Part shown: positions 1 to 8,533 of the stretch, piece by piece
How positions within the stretch are numbered: position 1 is the first letter of the stretch
Layout of the letters: every line of letters begins with the position of its first letter
Source: CALGYY01 sp963678485
GTDB taxonomy: Bacteria > Bacteroidota > Bacteroidia > Bacteroidales > CAIWKO01
DNA: 64,000 nucleotides
Direction: 5' to 3'
Assembly: GCA_963678485.1 (NCBI GenBank)
Contig: OY782882.1
Coordinates: 1,798,001-1,862,000 of the forward strand
The notes under the pieces: generated by a model
Databases searched by the model: none
Seen by the model: the letters and a program-made list of their open reading frames with translations, nothing else
Told to the model about the DNA's origin: nothing
Made by a program: the position numbers and the translations under genes

Positions 1-2
1 AG

Positions 3-1997
3 TTACCCGAGACGCTGAACACCGGAAACATTGTGATTCGCATAGAAGCTGGCGGTGATGTTTCAAATTACAATATTGGTGAGCTGAAACCTGTTCCATC
101 AAACAAATCAGGCTTCAACGGCTTTCATCTGAACCCAGTGATTAAAAGTCCGGGCAGTTTTTCAGATAAGCTGCTGATGTTTGTTTCAAAACCTATGATT
201 CCATATGCTGCCCTCGCCTTCATTCTTTTTATTCTAATTCTTCTTCTATGGAACAAGCTTAGCCGTATCCCAACGGTGTATAAAAAAGTGAAGGAGCATC
301 TTCTTCTTTTCATTGAAAGTACTATAAAATCCAAACAACGCTTAATACTATTCTGTAGCATTTCAGGCATTTGCCTGAGTATAGGCTTCGGAGTCGGGGT
401 GCATTTTTCTGATGCTGCCGGCACAGCAAATCTTCCGGATTCTTACGACTATCAGGCCATTGCCGTTAACTATGCTGTTGGAAATGAATTTCCGGTTTCA
501 GGAATCACCCACCCTGTTGAGACCTACAAATACGATACATTAAGCCCAGAAACACTTGCAAAACTGCATCAAACTTCGGGTTTTCTAAGCCTGCACCGCG
601 CTCCAGTCTTCAGCCTGTTCTGCGGACTGATTTATAAAGCGGTCGGAATTCATCCTGTTGTAATCAAGTATATTTTACTCATATTATTATGCTTTACTTG
701 TGTTTTCATTATATATGCAGCATCAACTATTTTTGGAACAAAGGGCTTTGTGGCCGGAAACATTAGCGGCATTGCGCTTATAATTCTAAATTATCATGAT
801 GCTGATATTCTTTCACCGGGCAGCATATTTATCTCCCTATGGGTTGTGCTTGCCTTTTATTTGTTTTTCAGGTATTTGAAGGAACCCGGATTTATCAGGG
901 TTATCCTCTTAGCCGTGCTTTTTGCCTCCAGCTGGCTGACTACCTACTCATTAATGCTGGTGCCCGGATTTTTTATTTTGTCATTATTTATCCTTGCCCT
1001 TCGTAGAAAAAGCAGCAAGCTCTTTTTACATCTGATTGTTCACGTGCTGGTATTAATTGCAGTGCTGTTGCCATGGCAGATTAAAGTCAACAGCGAATTG
1101 AAGCAATTAAAACCCGGACTTGAACAAATTAAAACTCTGGCGCTTGATACATTGCAGTCGCAGGAAAGCAAGCAGCAGAAGGCGAATCAAATCTTTCCCC
1201 TATTTGGCTCAAGGCTCATCCCGGACTCAAGTTTCAACGGAAAAGAAATTAGCGTTTTGCAACGTTCCATTTTACCATCCACACGACAGAACGGTTATTA
1301 TCCCAATCCGGGCATTAGTGAGGACATGAACCAAATGGCCTTTCTTGAAGACATTCGTTGTTCACCCGATTATGTTTTTCTCTTTCTACCCAAACCAAAT
1401 CATGAAGCCTTAAGCTGTCATAATGAATTTGTTGCTAAGGGAATGATTGCGCAGGATTGGCGGCTAAAGAATTGTTTTTATACTCGTCAGGACACCACCA
1501 ACACCAATGATGTTTCGCGGATAGCCGGCTTCTATCGAGAGAATCCGGATATGCTATTCCTGTTGTCAAACGACAAATTAACTGCTGCCTTTGGTTCATA
1601 TAATGAGCTTCTGGCCTTATTCTGTCTGAGTCTTGGAATATTATTTCTGATGCTGCTTCAACAAAAAAAACTAAAGACAAACAAACTGTTCGTTAAAATA
1701 TTGGCGCTGGGACTACCTTTTGCCTTGCTCGCGTCCTTGCATTATATCTCATGGCTCTACATTGTAATCCTAATCATATTTTCGCTTTCGCTGATAATAA
1801 AGCCCTGGCTAACGACTTCCTCAACCTTTGACCGCATCACTGGATTTTTCTTTTTGAATTATATCGTTATAGTGGTGATTGCTTACGGAATCGACCGCTA
1901 CGTTCAACCTTTGCAGTTCCTGATGCTATTCCTTGCCGTGTATGTTCACTTGATTTTTATTGGAAAATTTCGTGAGCTCTTCAGGAAGAAGGAATGA
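3..1997 (+). CDS. GT-C fold membrane glycosyltransferase-like protein, 5' truncated by window edge
   Basis: Polytopic membrane protein resembling the dolichyl-phosphate-mannose/ArnT (GT39/PMT_2) group, which uses polyprenyl-phosphate sugars on the outer face of the inner membrane. The frame is open to the left edge (it reads LPETLNTGNIVIR before the first GTG at 33), so the real start is probably outside the window. What is visible: a short non-membrane N-terminal part, one transmembrane segment near 185-250, a second near 340-400, then an acidic loop (DSYDYQAI) and an R-x-P type segment (HRAPVFSLF), both typical of GT-C enzymes. About ten further hydrophobic helices follow. A soluble loop near 1090-1560 splits the membrane part. 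The downstream gene starts 78 bp later on the same strand, so co-transcription with the radical SAM trio is likely. The exact sugar and acceptor cannot be told from sequence. Confidence 0.65.
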   Translation, partial: LPETLNTGNIVIRIEAGGDVSNYNIGELKPVPSNKSGFNGFHLNPVIKSPGSFSDKLLMFVSKPMIPYAALAFILFILILLLWNKLSRIPTVYKKVKEHLLLFIESTIKSKQRLILFCSISGICLSIGFGVGVHFSDAAGTANLPDSYDYQAIAVNYAVGNEFPVSGITHPVETYKYDTLSPETLAKLHQTSGFLSLHRAPVFSLFCGLIYKAVGIHPVVIKYILLILLCFTCVFIIYAASTIFGTKGFVAGNISGIALIILNYHDADILSPGSIFISLWVVLAFYLFFRYLKEPGFIRVILLAVLFASSWLTTYSLMLVPGFFILSLFILALRRKSSKLFLHLIVHVLVLIAVLLPWQIKVNSELKQLKPGLEQIKTLALDTLQSQESKQQKANQIFPLFGSRLIPDSSFNGKEISVLQRSILPSTRQNGYYPNPGISEDMNQMAFLEDIRCSPDYVFLFLPKPNHEALSCHNEFVAKGMIAQDWRLKNCFYTRQDTTNTNDVSRIAGFYRENPDMLFLLSNDKLTAAFGSYNELLALFCLSLGILFLMLLQQKKLKTNKLFVKILALGLPFALLASLHYISWLYIVILIIFSLSLIIKPWLTTSSTFDRITGFFFLNYIVIVVIAYGIDRYVQPLQFLMLFLAVYVHLIFIGKFRELFRKKE

Positions 1998-2075
1998 TCT
2001 ATTGTTCCTGATTCTATTCAAAACTTGCCATCCTCATTACAAATCCCTAATTTTGTTATCCAAACCCGCCCAATA

Positions 2076-3497
2076 ATGGTCGAAACCAACACTTCTGATT
2101 ATTGCTTGCTGATAATACCTCCCTTTCAATCGGGCAAAGGCAGTATTCTGAAGTCGTTCAATTACTCTATGCCTCCACTAGGCCTGCTTTCGATTGCAGC
2201 ATGGTTGCGGCATAACGGAATACGGGTTTCCTTGCTTGATTTCAGCATAGAAGATACGCAGCATAAAACGCTGGACAACCTCCTTGAGGAACATGCCGAA
2301 GAACACGGCAATCCGCAATGGATTGGAATTTCGGTGTGTACGCCTGTTGCCTATGAGGCCTACAAGGTGGCTGATCTTTGTAAGAAAAAATATTCTGAAA
2401 GCACCATTGTTCTTGGCGGACCGCATATAACAGTGATTGGCGAACAGGTATTTTCGGAATGTACAACTGCAGATTATCTAATTACCGGCGAAGGAGAATA
2501 TGCTTTGTGCAATTTGATTAAGCAACACGATTTGAGTGCTCCAAACTTACTATGCAGAGATGTTCACAAAAATCTTGTGAAGGTTGAAGAAACGCTGGTG
2601 GATCTGGACACCCTGCCAATGCCGGCGTACGACTTACTTAAGTTTGATCGCTATGTGCCACCGCCATCTTCCCTTCATAGCCGACAGCCAGGAATTGGCA
2701 TTATGACCACGCGAGGCTGTCCGTTCAAATGCACCTTCTGCGCGAAGATCGCGGGTTCCAAATTGAGATTGACACCTGTTCCAATGGTCATTGAACAGCT
2801 GATATATCTAAAAGATCGATTTAATATTAAGCAATTTCATTTTTACGACGATACTATTTCCTGCAATAGAAAGTACATTATTGACCTTTGCCAGACGATT
2901 ATTGATAAAAAGCTAAACATCCACTGGTCTTGCTTTGCGAGGGTCGACACGGTAGATCACGAGGTGCTCAGCATCATGAAAAAGGCCGGTTGCTTCATTA
3001 TTATGTATGGGGTGGAAAGTCTTGATGAGGATATTTTGCAGAGCTTTAATAAAGGCATTACAGTTCCACAGATAAAGGCCGCTTTAAATGCAACGCGTAG
3101 TGTCGGCATCGAATCACGTATTTCGCTGATCATCGGAAACCCTAAGGACACGCGGGAAACACTGCAAAAAACGAAAAAGGAAACCCTTAAATTAAAAACT
3201 GATTTCCTACAGGTTTTTATCGCGATTCCTATGCCCGGCTCTCAGTTTTACATTGAAGCCAAAGCCGAAAACAGAGTTCTTAGTGAAAACTGGGAGGACT
3301 TCAATCTATCCAAAGTTCTTTACAAACATCCACTCTTCAGCGAGAAAGAATTATTCAAAATTCAGCGTCAATTCTATCTTTCATTTTATTTACGATTCAG
3401 CATAATTTTTAGATATCTCTTAAAAATAAATTCATGGAATGCATTAAAAAATGTATTTATGGGCTTTAAAGGATTTTTGAAGATAGTGTCGGTTTAG
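2076..3497 (+). CDS. B12-binding domain radical SAM protein (first of tandem trio)
   Basis: Predicted class B (cobalamin-dependent) radical SAM enzyme, a family that performs methylations, cyclisations and ring contractions. An N-terminal B12-binding Rossmann domain is indicated by the PPLGLLSIAAWL start and the LGGPH motif. The 4Fe-4S motif CPFKCTFC lies at Cys215/219/222 and is followed by FYDDT and the W-x-C-x-x-R-V-D strand of the radical SAM barrel. The last 60 residues are basic and hydrophobic, suggesting contact with a membrane or lipid substrate. I chose the ATG at 2076 because the longer frame begins with a TTG at 2025 and adds 17 residues with no family similarity. It is clearly paralogous to the next two genes. 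The substrate is unknown. Confidence 0.88.
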   Translation: MVETNTSDYCLLIIPPFQSGKGSILKSFNYSMPPLGLLSIAAWLRHNGIRVSLLDFSIEDTQHKTLDNLLEEHAEEHGNPQWIGISVCTPVAYEAYKVADLCKKKYSESTIVLGGPHITVIGEQVFSECTTADYLITGEGEYALCNLIKQHDLSAPNLLCRDVHKNLVKVEETLVDLDTLPMPAYDLLKFDRYVPPPSSLHSRQPGIGIMTTRGCPFKCTFCAKIAGSKLRLTPVPMVIEQLIYLKDRFNIKQFHFYDDTISCNRKYIIDLCQTIIDKKLNIHWSCFARVDTVDHEVLSIMKKAGCFIIMYGVESLDEDILQSFNKGITVPQIKAALNATRSVGIESRISLIIGNPKDTRETLQKTKKETLKLKTDFLQVFIAIPMPGSQFYIEAKAENRVLSENWEDFNLSKVLYKHPLFSEKELFKIQRQFYLSFYLRFSIIFRYLLKINSWNALKNVFMGFKGFLKIVSV

Positions 3498-3686
3498 AAA
3501 GAAAGAACTATTGAATAATAATTATAAATAATAAAAAGGGATGATGGATGCGGTTTCCGGTTTGAGTAACGAAAATCATTGCATCATTGCATGGTCCAGA
3601 ATCCCCTTGATTAGCGCGTTGGACTAGGAAGAACATCAATCAGCATTAAAGACTCTTTAGAACAATTGACTTTCCATTAATAGAAA

Positions 3687-5132
3687 ATGCAAACGCCCAG
3701 CACACATTACGATTTCATTTTTATTGTGCCTCATTACAGGGCGAAGGGTGGCTTTATTTGGAAAGCAATTGAATACCGCTTTCAGTCGCCGGGTGTATTG
3801 TCGATTGCAAGCTACCTTAAAAGCAAGGGCTATAATCCCTCCATCTTTGATTGCAATCTGGAGCAGATCAGCGAGGAATCCTTCGAAAAAGAATTTGATC
3901 GCAGATATGCTAATGCTACTTTCAGTTATATCGGCTTTAGCAGCGCTACACAAACCGTAAATCTTGCCTATCGTCAGGCGCAATTATTAAAAAATAAATA
4001 CCCCCAAACGACCATTGTCTTTGGAGGAGCCCATGCGAGCGCACTTCCGAAGGATGTGCTGCAACATTCTTTTGTTGATTTGGTGGTGATGGGCGAAGGG
4101 GAACAGACAGCCTATAACATCCTTGCCGGAACTCCCCGCGAAGAAATTAAAGGCGTGGCTTTTCGCAATAAAGGAGAGATTGTGATTAATGCAGCTTCTG
4201 AGCGCATAAAAAATCTTGATGAACTGCCCGTGAATGCCTATGATCTGGTTCCAATGCATTTGTGCAAACCGCTGGTTGGAACCTATCAAAAACTGCCGGC
4301 GACCATTCTGGTTACCGCTCGCGGATGCCCCGGCCGCTGCACCTTTTGCAGCAGGGTTGTTGGAAACGCGCTCTGCGTGCAGAGTCCGGAACGCATTATA
4401 AAAGAAATTGAGGTCCTTTATCACACTTATCATTTCCGACAGATAATTTTTTATGACGACACCTTCATTGCCGACAAACAGCGAATAGAAGCGTTTTGCG
4501 ATTTACTGCTGCAATCAGGAATGAAGATTAAATGGACCTGTTCTTCACGCGTGGATAAAGTGTATCCTGAACTATTGCGTAAAATGAAGCAGGCCGGATG
4601 TCATCAAATCATGTATGGTATCGAAAGCTTTGATGCTGGCGTACTTCAGCGCATCAATAAAAAAACAAACAGCGAGGATATCTTTTTCGCGATCAATGAA
4701 ACGCGTAAAGCCGGAATTGAAGCCAGAGCTGCTATCATGCTCGGAAACCCCGGAGATACGGTAGATATCCTCGAGGAGAATATCCGCCAATTGAAAAAAC
4801 TTAACCCGGATCTTATTCAAGTCACCATCACTACGCCGCTTCCTGGTTCTATGATGTTTCATGATAAAGCCGCCGCTAACGAAATACTGACATACAACTG
4901 GGATCATTACGAAGGCTCTGATAAAATTTTCGAACACGAGAATCTCAGTTTTGAGCAATTAAACCACTATTACAAAAAAACATATTTAAGGTTCTATCTG
5001 CGCCCTTCGTTCATTTTAAAAAGCATATTTAAGGTTACATCGTTTATGCGGATAAAAATGATGCTGATTGGCCTGGTTTCTATTGTTCCGATTATTTTCA
5101 GGTCCTCAAAAAAAACAAGCAATACTATGTGA
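3687..5132 (+). CDS. B12-binding domain radical SAM protein (second of trio)
   Basis: Same architecture as its neighbours: B12-binding domain (SPGVLSIASYLKSKGY, then FGGAHASALP), radical SAM cluster CPGRCTFC at Cys214/218/221, the FYDDTF strand, the MYGIES motif and LGNPGDT before the C-terminal part. The C-terminus (YLRFYLRPSFILKSIFK and a following hydrophobic helix) is amphipathic, so it may work at the membrane. A 189-bp spacer without a recognisable terminator separates it from the preceding gene. The three genes probably arose by duplication and may act in sequence on one substrate, but that is inference. Confidence 0.88.
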   Translation: MQTPSTHYDFIFIVPHYRAKGGFIWKAIEYRFQSPGVLSIASYLKSKGYNPSIFDCNLEQISEESFEKEFDRRYANATFSYIGFSSATQTVNLAYRQAQLLKNKYPQTTIVFGGAHASALPKDVLQHSFVDLVVMGEGEQTAYNILAGTPREEIKGVAFRNKGEIVINAASERIKNLDELPVNAYDLVPMHLCKPLVGTYQKLPATILVTARGCPGRCTFCSRVVGNALCVQSPERIIKEIEVLYHTYHFRQIIFYDDTFIADKQRIEAFCDLLLQSGMKIKWTCSSRVDKVYPELLRKMKQAGCHQIMYGIESFDAGVLQRINKKTNSEDIFFAINETRKAGIEARAAIMLGNPGDTVDILEENIRQLKKLNPDLIQVTITTPLPGSMMFHDKAAANEILTYNWDHYEGSDKIFEHENLSFEQLNHYYKKTYLRFYLRPSFILKSIFKVTSFMRIKMMLIGLVSIVPIIFRSSKKTSNTM

Positions 5133-5272
5133 ATTGAACAATGAAGGAATCCCGCATCAATTGTTGGATGGCAAGTCCGATGGACAGCCGCTGACAAGAA
5201 ATACAGCACTCCTACATCTTAACAACTGACAAAACAAATTATTAAAACATCTTCAAAATAATCAGTAATACC

Positions 5273-6703
5273 GTGAAGAAGAACATCGATTGCATGCTGC
5301 TCAATCCACACTTTACCTACGTAAAGGGCAGCATTTACAGGGAGATCAGCAGTCTCGACCCGCCATTGGGTTTAATATCCCTGTCTTCTTTTTTGAATTC
5401 ACACGGAATTCAAACCATGGTATACGATTTAAATGTGGAGATCAGCAACAACACAGAAATACCGAAATTTCTGCGACGCATTTCTGATGAGTACCAGTTT
5501 TCGAAACCTGTTTTTGGTATTTCATTTCTTACTCCCTATGTGGGAAATTCCTATGAGCTTGCCGAAGCCATCAAACGTGAGATTCCTGAATCGCTTATTA
5601 TTGCAGGCGGAGCGCATGCTTCGTTCATGGCAGAAGAAATTCTTTCGAGTGGAGCCATTGATGTGGTAGTAAGAGGCGAGGGCGAACTTACCTTAAAAGA
5701 ATTGCTTGAGGATATTCCGTATCCACAAATTAAAGGAATCAGCTATGCCTCGGTGATTGATGGCAAACTGCAATTTTTTCACAATGCGGATCGCGAGCGC
5801 ATCATGGACATAGATTCCTTACCCCGACCGGCATACGAGCAGCTTCAATTGCGCAAGTATCACCCCATTCTAGGTTCGTATCGAAAACTTCCCGCAGCTA
5901 ATATTATCACAACCCGCGGCTGTACCGGCAAATGCAACTTCTGTTGCAAAACCTTCGGCAACAAGGTTACCTTCAAATCACCGCAAGGCATTGTCGAAGA
6001 AATCGAATTTCTTGTTCAGAACTATAAGATAAAACACATCAATATTTACGACGACACCTTCACGCTGAATCGCAGTCGTGTCATGGAGTTTTGCGAGTTA
6101 ATTATTGAGAAAAAAATACGAATCGACTGGACTTGCTTTGCGCGGATTGACACCATGGATAAGGCGCTGCTGCAAAAAATGAAAGAGGCCGGTTGTTATC
6201 AGGTGATGTATGGCGTTGAGAATTTTGATCAGGAAATATTAAATCGCATTTCGAAGAATGTAGAAGTCTCAACGATGCTGGAGGTAATCCGAATGACCAA
6301 AGAAGTTGGGATTATCACCAGAGTTTCGATGATGATTGGAAACCCGCAGGACACCTGGGAAACATTCAATAACAACATCCGCATATTAAAAAAAATCAAA
6401 CCGGATATAGTGGTGGCTAGTATCTTCACTCCTATTCCCGGATCCGAATTATATCAGTGGGCATTAGCGAACGATCGTTTGCTAAGTCACAATTGGAGCG
6501 AGTTTGCCGGTAACAACTCCGTTATGAAATTAGATTATCTTTCGCAGGAAGATGTAGTTAAACAATACCACAAGATTTATTCAATCTATTATTATAACAT
6601 CCCCTATTTATTCGGACGATTAAAACGCATAAGCACCTTTACCGCACTATGGATGTCGGTAAAAGCATTTTTTTTGATTCTGAAATTTGTGGTTAAGAGG
6701 TAG
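5273..6703 (+). CDS. B12-binding domain radical SAM protein (third of trio)
   Basis: Third tandem paralogue. The B12-binding N-domain (PPLGLISLSSFL; AGGAHASFMAEE) is followed by the cluster motif CTGKCNFC at Cys217/221/224, YDDTF, WTCFARID, MYGVEN and IGNPQDT. The usual Pro after the first cluster Cys is Thr here. A hydrophobic C-terminal helix (AFFLILKFVV) ends the protein. Translation most likely starts at a GTG (5273): the B12 domain begins at once (IDCMLLNPHF), and no in-frame ATG lies ahead of it. The gene ends the plus-strand run; the next gene is on the opposite strand. Confidence 0.87.
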   Translation: MKKNIDCMLLNPHFTYVKGSIYREISSLDPPLGLISLSSFLNSHGIQTMVYDLNVEISNNTEIPKFLRRISDEYQFSKPVFGISFLTPYVGNSYELAEAIKREIPESLIIAGGAHASFMAEEILSSGAIDVVVRGEGELTLKELLEDIPYPQIKGISYASVIDGKLQFFHNADRERIMDIDSLPRPAYEQLQLRKYHPILGSYRKLPAANIITTRGCTGKCNFCCKTFGNKVTFKSPQGIVEEIEFLVQNYKIKHINIYDDTFTLNRSRVMEFCELIIEKKIRIDWTCFARIDTMDKALLQKMKEAGCYQVMYGVENFDQEILNRISKNVEVSTMLEVIRMTKEVGIITRVSMMIGNPQDTWETFNNNIRILKKIKPDIVVASIFTPIPGSELYQWALANDRLLSHNWSEFAGNNSVMKLDYLSQEDVVKQYHKIYSIYYYNIPYLFGRLKRISTFTALWMSVKAFFLILKFVVKR

Positions 6704-6796
6704 GCTGTTTCTCCCTGGAAACGGGCATTTAATGATGTTTTGCGTTTGGGTTTGAATGATAAATCTTCTCCGATTATTATTATTACTCCACAAATT

Positions 6797-7393
6797 CTAT
6801 TTTAATGAATCCCTGTTCCAATTTGCAGGATTTTTTATAATATAATTGGATATATTTATATACGATTGTTCATCCCGAATGATGTGTTCGTGGTAATTGC
6901 GTTGCCATATTTTTCCGTTGAATCCCAATAATCCCAATTGTTTTGTAACGGATGATTTATATCCACGGACAATGGAACCAATGGTTTGCGATGGCGACCG
7001 CAGGGGCGTATTGAATACGCCCCCATTATCGAACGAATGCAATTCGTTCGATAATGCATTCAATGGCATTTCGGGCATATTCGTGTTGGGCGAATTCATT
7101 TTGGGCGAATTCATTTCGCCCCGACGTAATATACGGATGATGCCGTGAACATGATTTGGCATTATAACAAAATCACACAATTCAACATTGGTGCGAATTT
7201 CGGGGGTTTTCATCCATTCGTTGTGTGCAATGTGCCCGTATTCGTTCAAAATCATTTCGTCGTTTACCACATTCCCAAACAAACATGCCCTGTTTTGGGT
7301 ACATATTGTAATAAAATATAACCCGGCCTGCGAATAATCGTATCCTTTTAACCGAATGCTACGGCGTTGGTGTTTGATGGGATTGTTGGCCAT
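6797..7393 (-). CDS. REP-associated tyrosine transposase (RAYT, Y1_Tnp family)
   Basis: Single-strand DNA transposase-like protein of the IS200/IS605-related RAYT group, which acts on palindromic REP sequences. Visible: the N-terminal RRSIRLKGYDYSQAG segment common in the family, YFITICTQNR, the HUH metal site MPNHVHGI (His81, His83), GSIVRGYKSSVTK, and the C-terminal IWQRNYHEHIIRDEQSYINI region carrying the candidate nucleophile Tyr178. The 198-residue length is normal and the frame is intact. The linker between the HUH strand and the GSIVRGYK helix (residues about 91-131) is encoded by three hairpin-forming palindromes (see the repeat entries). It stands alone between the radical SAM trio and the toxin-antitoxin pair, and no flanking terminal repeats were found. 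Confidence 0.85.
   Translation of the reverse strand: MANNPIKHQRRSIRLKGYDYSQAGLYFITICTQNRACLFGNVVNDEMILNEYGHIAHNEWMKTPEIRTNVELCDFVIMPNHVHGIIRILRRGEMNSPKMNSPNTNMPEMPLNALSNELHSFDNGGVFNTPLRSPSQTIGSIVRGYKSSVTKQLGLLGFNGKIWQRNYHEHIIRDEQSYINISNYIIKNPANWNRDSLK
7003..7056. repeat. Two abutting perfect palindromes inside the RAYT gene (REP-like)
   Basis: The first palindrome, 7003-7023, is a 10-bp perfect stem (GGGGCGTATT / AATACGCCCC) with a 1-nt centre. The second, 7024-7056, is a 15-bp perfect stem (arm core ATTATCGAACGAAT) around a GCA loop. They touch each other and remain in frame, encoding residues about 113-131 of the transposase. Such symmetry is far beyond codon constraints, so they are good candidates for the element this enzyme recognises or has copied into itself. 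Confidence 0.85.
7103..7121. repeat. Third hairpin and direct repeat in the RAYT linker
   Basis: GGGCGAA / TTCGCCC forms a perfect 7-bp stem with a TTCAT loop. The unit GGGCGAATTCATTT also occurs directly upstream as a 15-bp-offset direct repeat (from about 7088). It encodes part of the Asn-Ser-Pro rich linker, residues about 91-97. Confidence 0.7.
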
Positions 7394-7686
7394 ATTACAA
7401 TGTTTTCATGGTTACAATTTTGTGTTGGCACATCACTTCATCTTTTCTTTGATCTTACTATAACGAGGCTATAAAAATGAGGAACTTTTTTTCTTTTTTA
7501 ACAGCATCGTTCTGGCTCTGATTTCAAAACTTATCACTCTTGAAATATTTCTTGGTTGTCAATTTCAAATGCTTTCATGTCGCATCTTTTTATATTTTCC
7601 TCGCTCTGAAAATTCCAGGAATCTCAATATTTACATTTTTGATGAAAAAGCTGCTTAACGCACAAAGTAGATCAATAAAATTCCTG
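7394..7686. other. Intergenic region, no gene supported
   Basis: AT-rich 293 bp between the antitoxin stop and the RAYT start. A 68-codon plus-strand frame (7540-7746) overlaps the antitoxin and has no family features. No terminator hairpin or inverted repeat was seen. Confidence 0.6.
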
Positions 7687-8025
7687 CTAGGCAATTCTGA
7701 AATCACCATCTATAAGTTCAACTTTAAAATTCACATTTGCTTTTAATGCCTTGAAAACCCTTAAAATAGTTTCAATCGTTACATTTTTTGCATTTCTTTC
7801 AATTCTAGATATCTGCGATTTTTGTACTCCAATCATTTCTCCCAATTCAGATTGCGTTAAATGTCGCTCTTTTCGAGTTTGTTTAATCATCTCTCCCAAA
7901 AGGTCAAGTCTGAGTTCATATTCGTATTTGTCTCTTTTCGCTGTACCAATTTTTCCCAGGTGCTTATTCTTGGCTTGCTCCAAGGTGTATATCTTAAGTT
8001 TTTTTGAGTTTTCCATGACGTTCAT
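7687..8025 (-). CDS. HigA-like antitoxin with XRE-type helix-turn-helix
   Basis: 112-residue DNA-binding protein. A charged N-terminal segment is followed by a Cro/C1-type HTH at residues about 46-100 (IKQTRKERHLTQSELGEMIG, then VQKSQISRIERN). It overlaps the upstream toxin gene by ATGA (8022-8025), the usual sign of translational coupling. The toxin-first order is that of higBA systems. It should neutralise the toxin and repress the shared promoter, by analogy with the family. Confidence 0.85.
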   Translation of the reverse strand: MNVMENSKKLKIYTLEQAKNKHLGKIGTAKRDKYEYELRLDLLGEMIKQTRKERHLTQSELGEMIGVQKSQISRIERNAKNVTIETILRVFKALKANVNFKVELIDGDFRIA

Positions 8026-8366
8026 TTTTTTAGTTTCTGTTCAAAATAAAGTCTCATTATTGCTCTGCCCTTTTCAATTTCTCCTTTTGGAACTTTATCT
8101 GTTTTCTTTATAATTCCATGTGTCGCGATAACCAATGTTTCTTTGTTCTCTGTCTTATCCCAAAATGATAGAAGTCTGTAATATGTTCTTTTGTACAAGG
8201 TCCTGAACTCCCATATTTCATCATCAATCTTTTTAAATAATTCAGGGTCATTAATATACCTAGATTTATCAAGATTATAAAAAATCTTTTCTTTAGACTT
8301 TTCATCAAGTGTATCTAAAAAATCCCATACCTCTTGAAGTAATATTACGTCAAACTTCGGTTTCAT
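8022..8366 (-). CDS. RelE/HigB-like toxin
   Basis: 114-residue protein of the RelE/ParE (Gp49/HigB-like) mRNA-interferase superfamily. Visible: KFDVILLQEVWDFLDTLDEK at the N-terminus, then a central helix, WEFRTLYKRTYYRLLSFWD (the central beta-hairpin with basic residues), LVIATHGIIKKTDKVPKGEI, and a C-terminal helix with arginine. Members cleave mRNA on the ribosome; here this is by homology only. It is followed with a 4-bp overlap by the antitoxin gene, and the pair is flanked by the transposase gene, consistent with an acquired module. Confidence 0.83.
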   Translation of the reverse strand: MKPKFDVILLQEVWDFLDTLDEKSKEKIFYNLDKSRYINDPELFKKIDDEIWEFRTLYKRTYYRLLSFWDKTENKETLVIATHGIIKKTDKVPKGEIEKGRAIMRLYFEQKLKK

Positions 8367-8385
8367 TTATTGTTTTTTTTCATCA

Positions 8386-8393
8386 CAAAGGTA
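8386..8393 (-). promoter_or_regulatory. Bacteroidota -7 box of the toxin-antitoxin operon
   Basis: Reads TACCTTTG on the minus strand, matching TAnnTTTG, about 20 bp before the toxin ATG at 8366. No clear -33 TTG was found. Confidence 0.5.
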
Positions 8394-8533
8394 ACAAATG
8401 TTCTAATATAACGAAACTTTGTATTGAAGTTTTTGATTACGATTACCTGACTTTTTTCAGTAGGACTCCGGCTATCATTCAGTCAGAAGTAGTCGGCAAG
8501 GTGCTGAACAATCAGAAAAATGTGATGGGAAGA

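Noticed and set aside
7540..7746. 68-codon plus-strand ORF
   Set aside because: It overlaps the antitoxin gene and shows no domain or signal.
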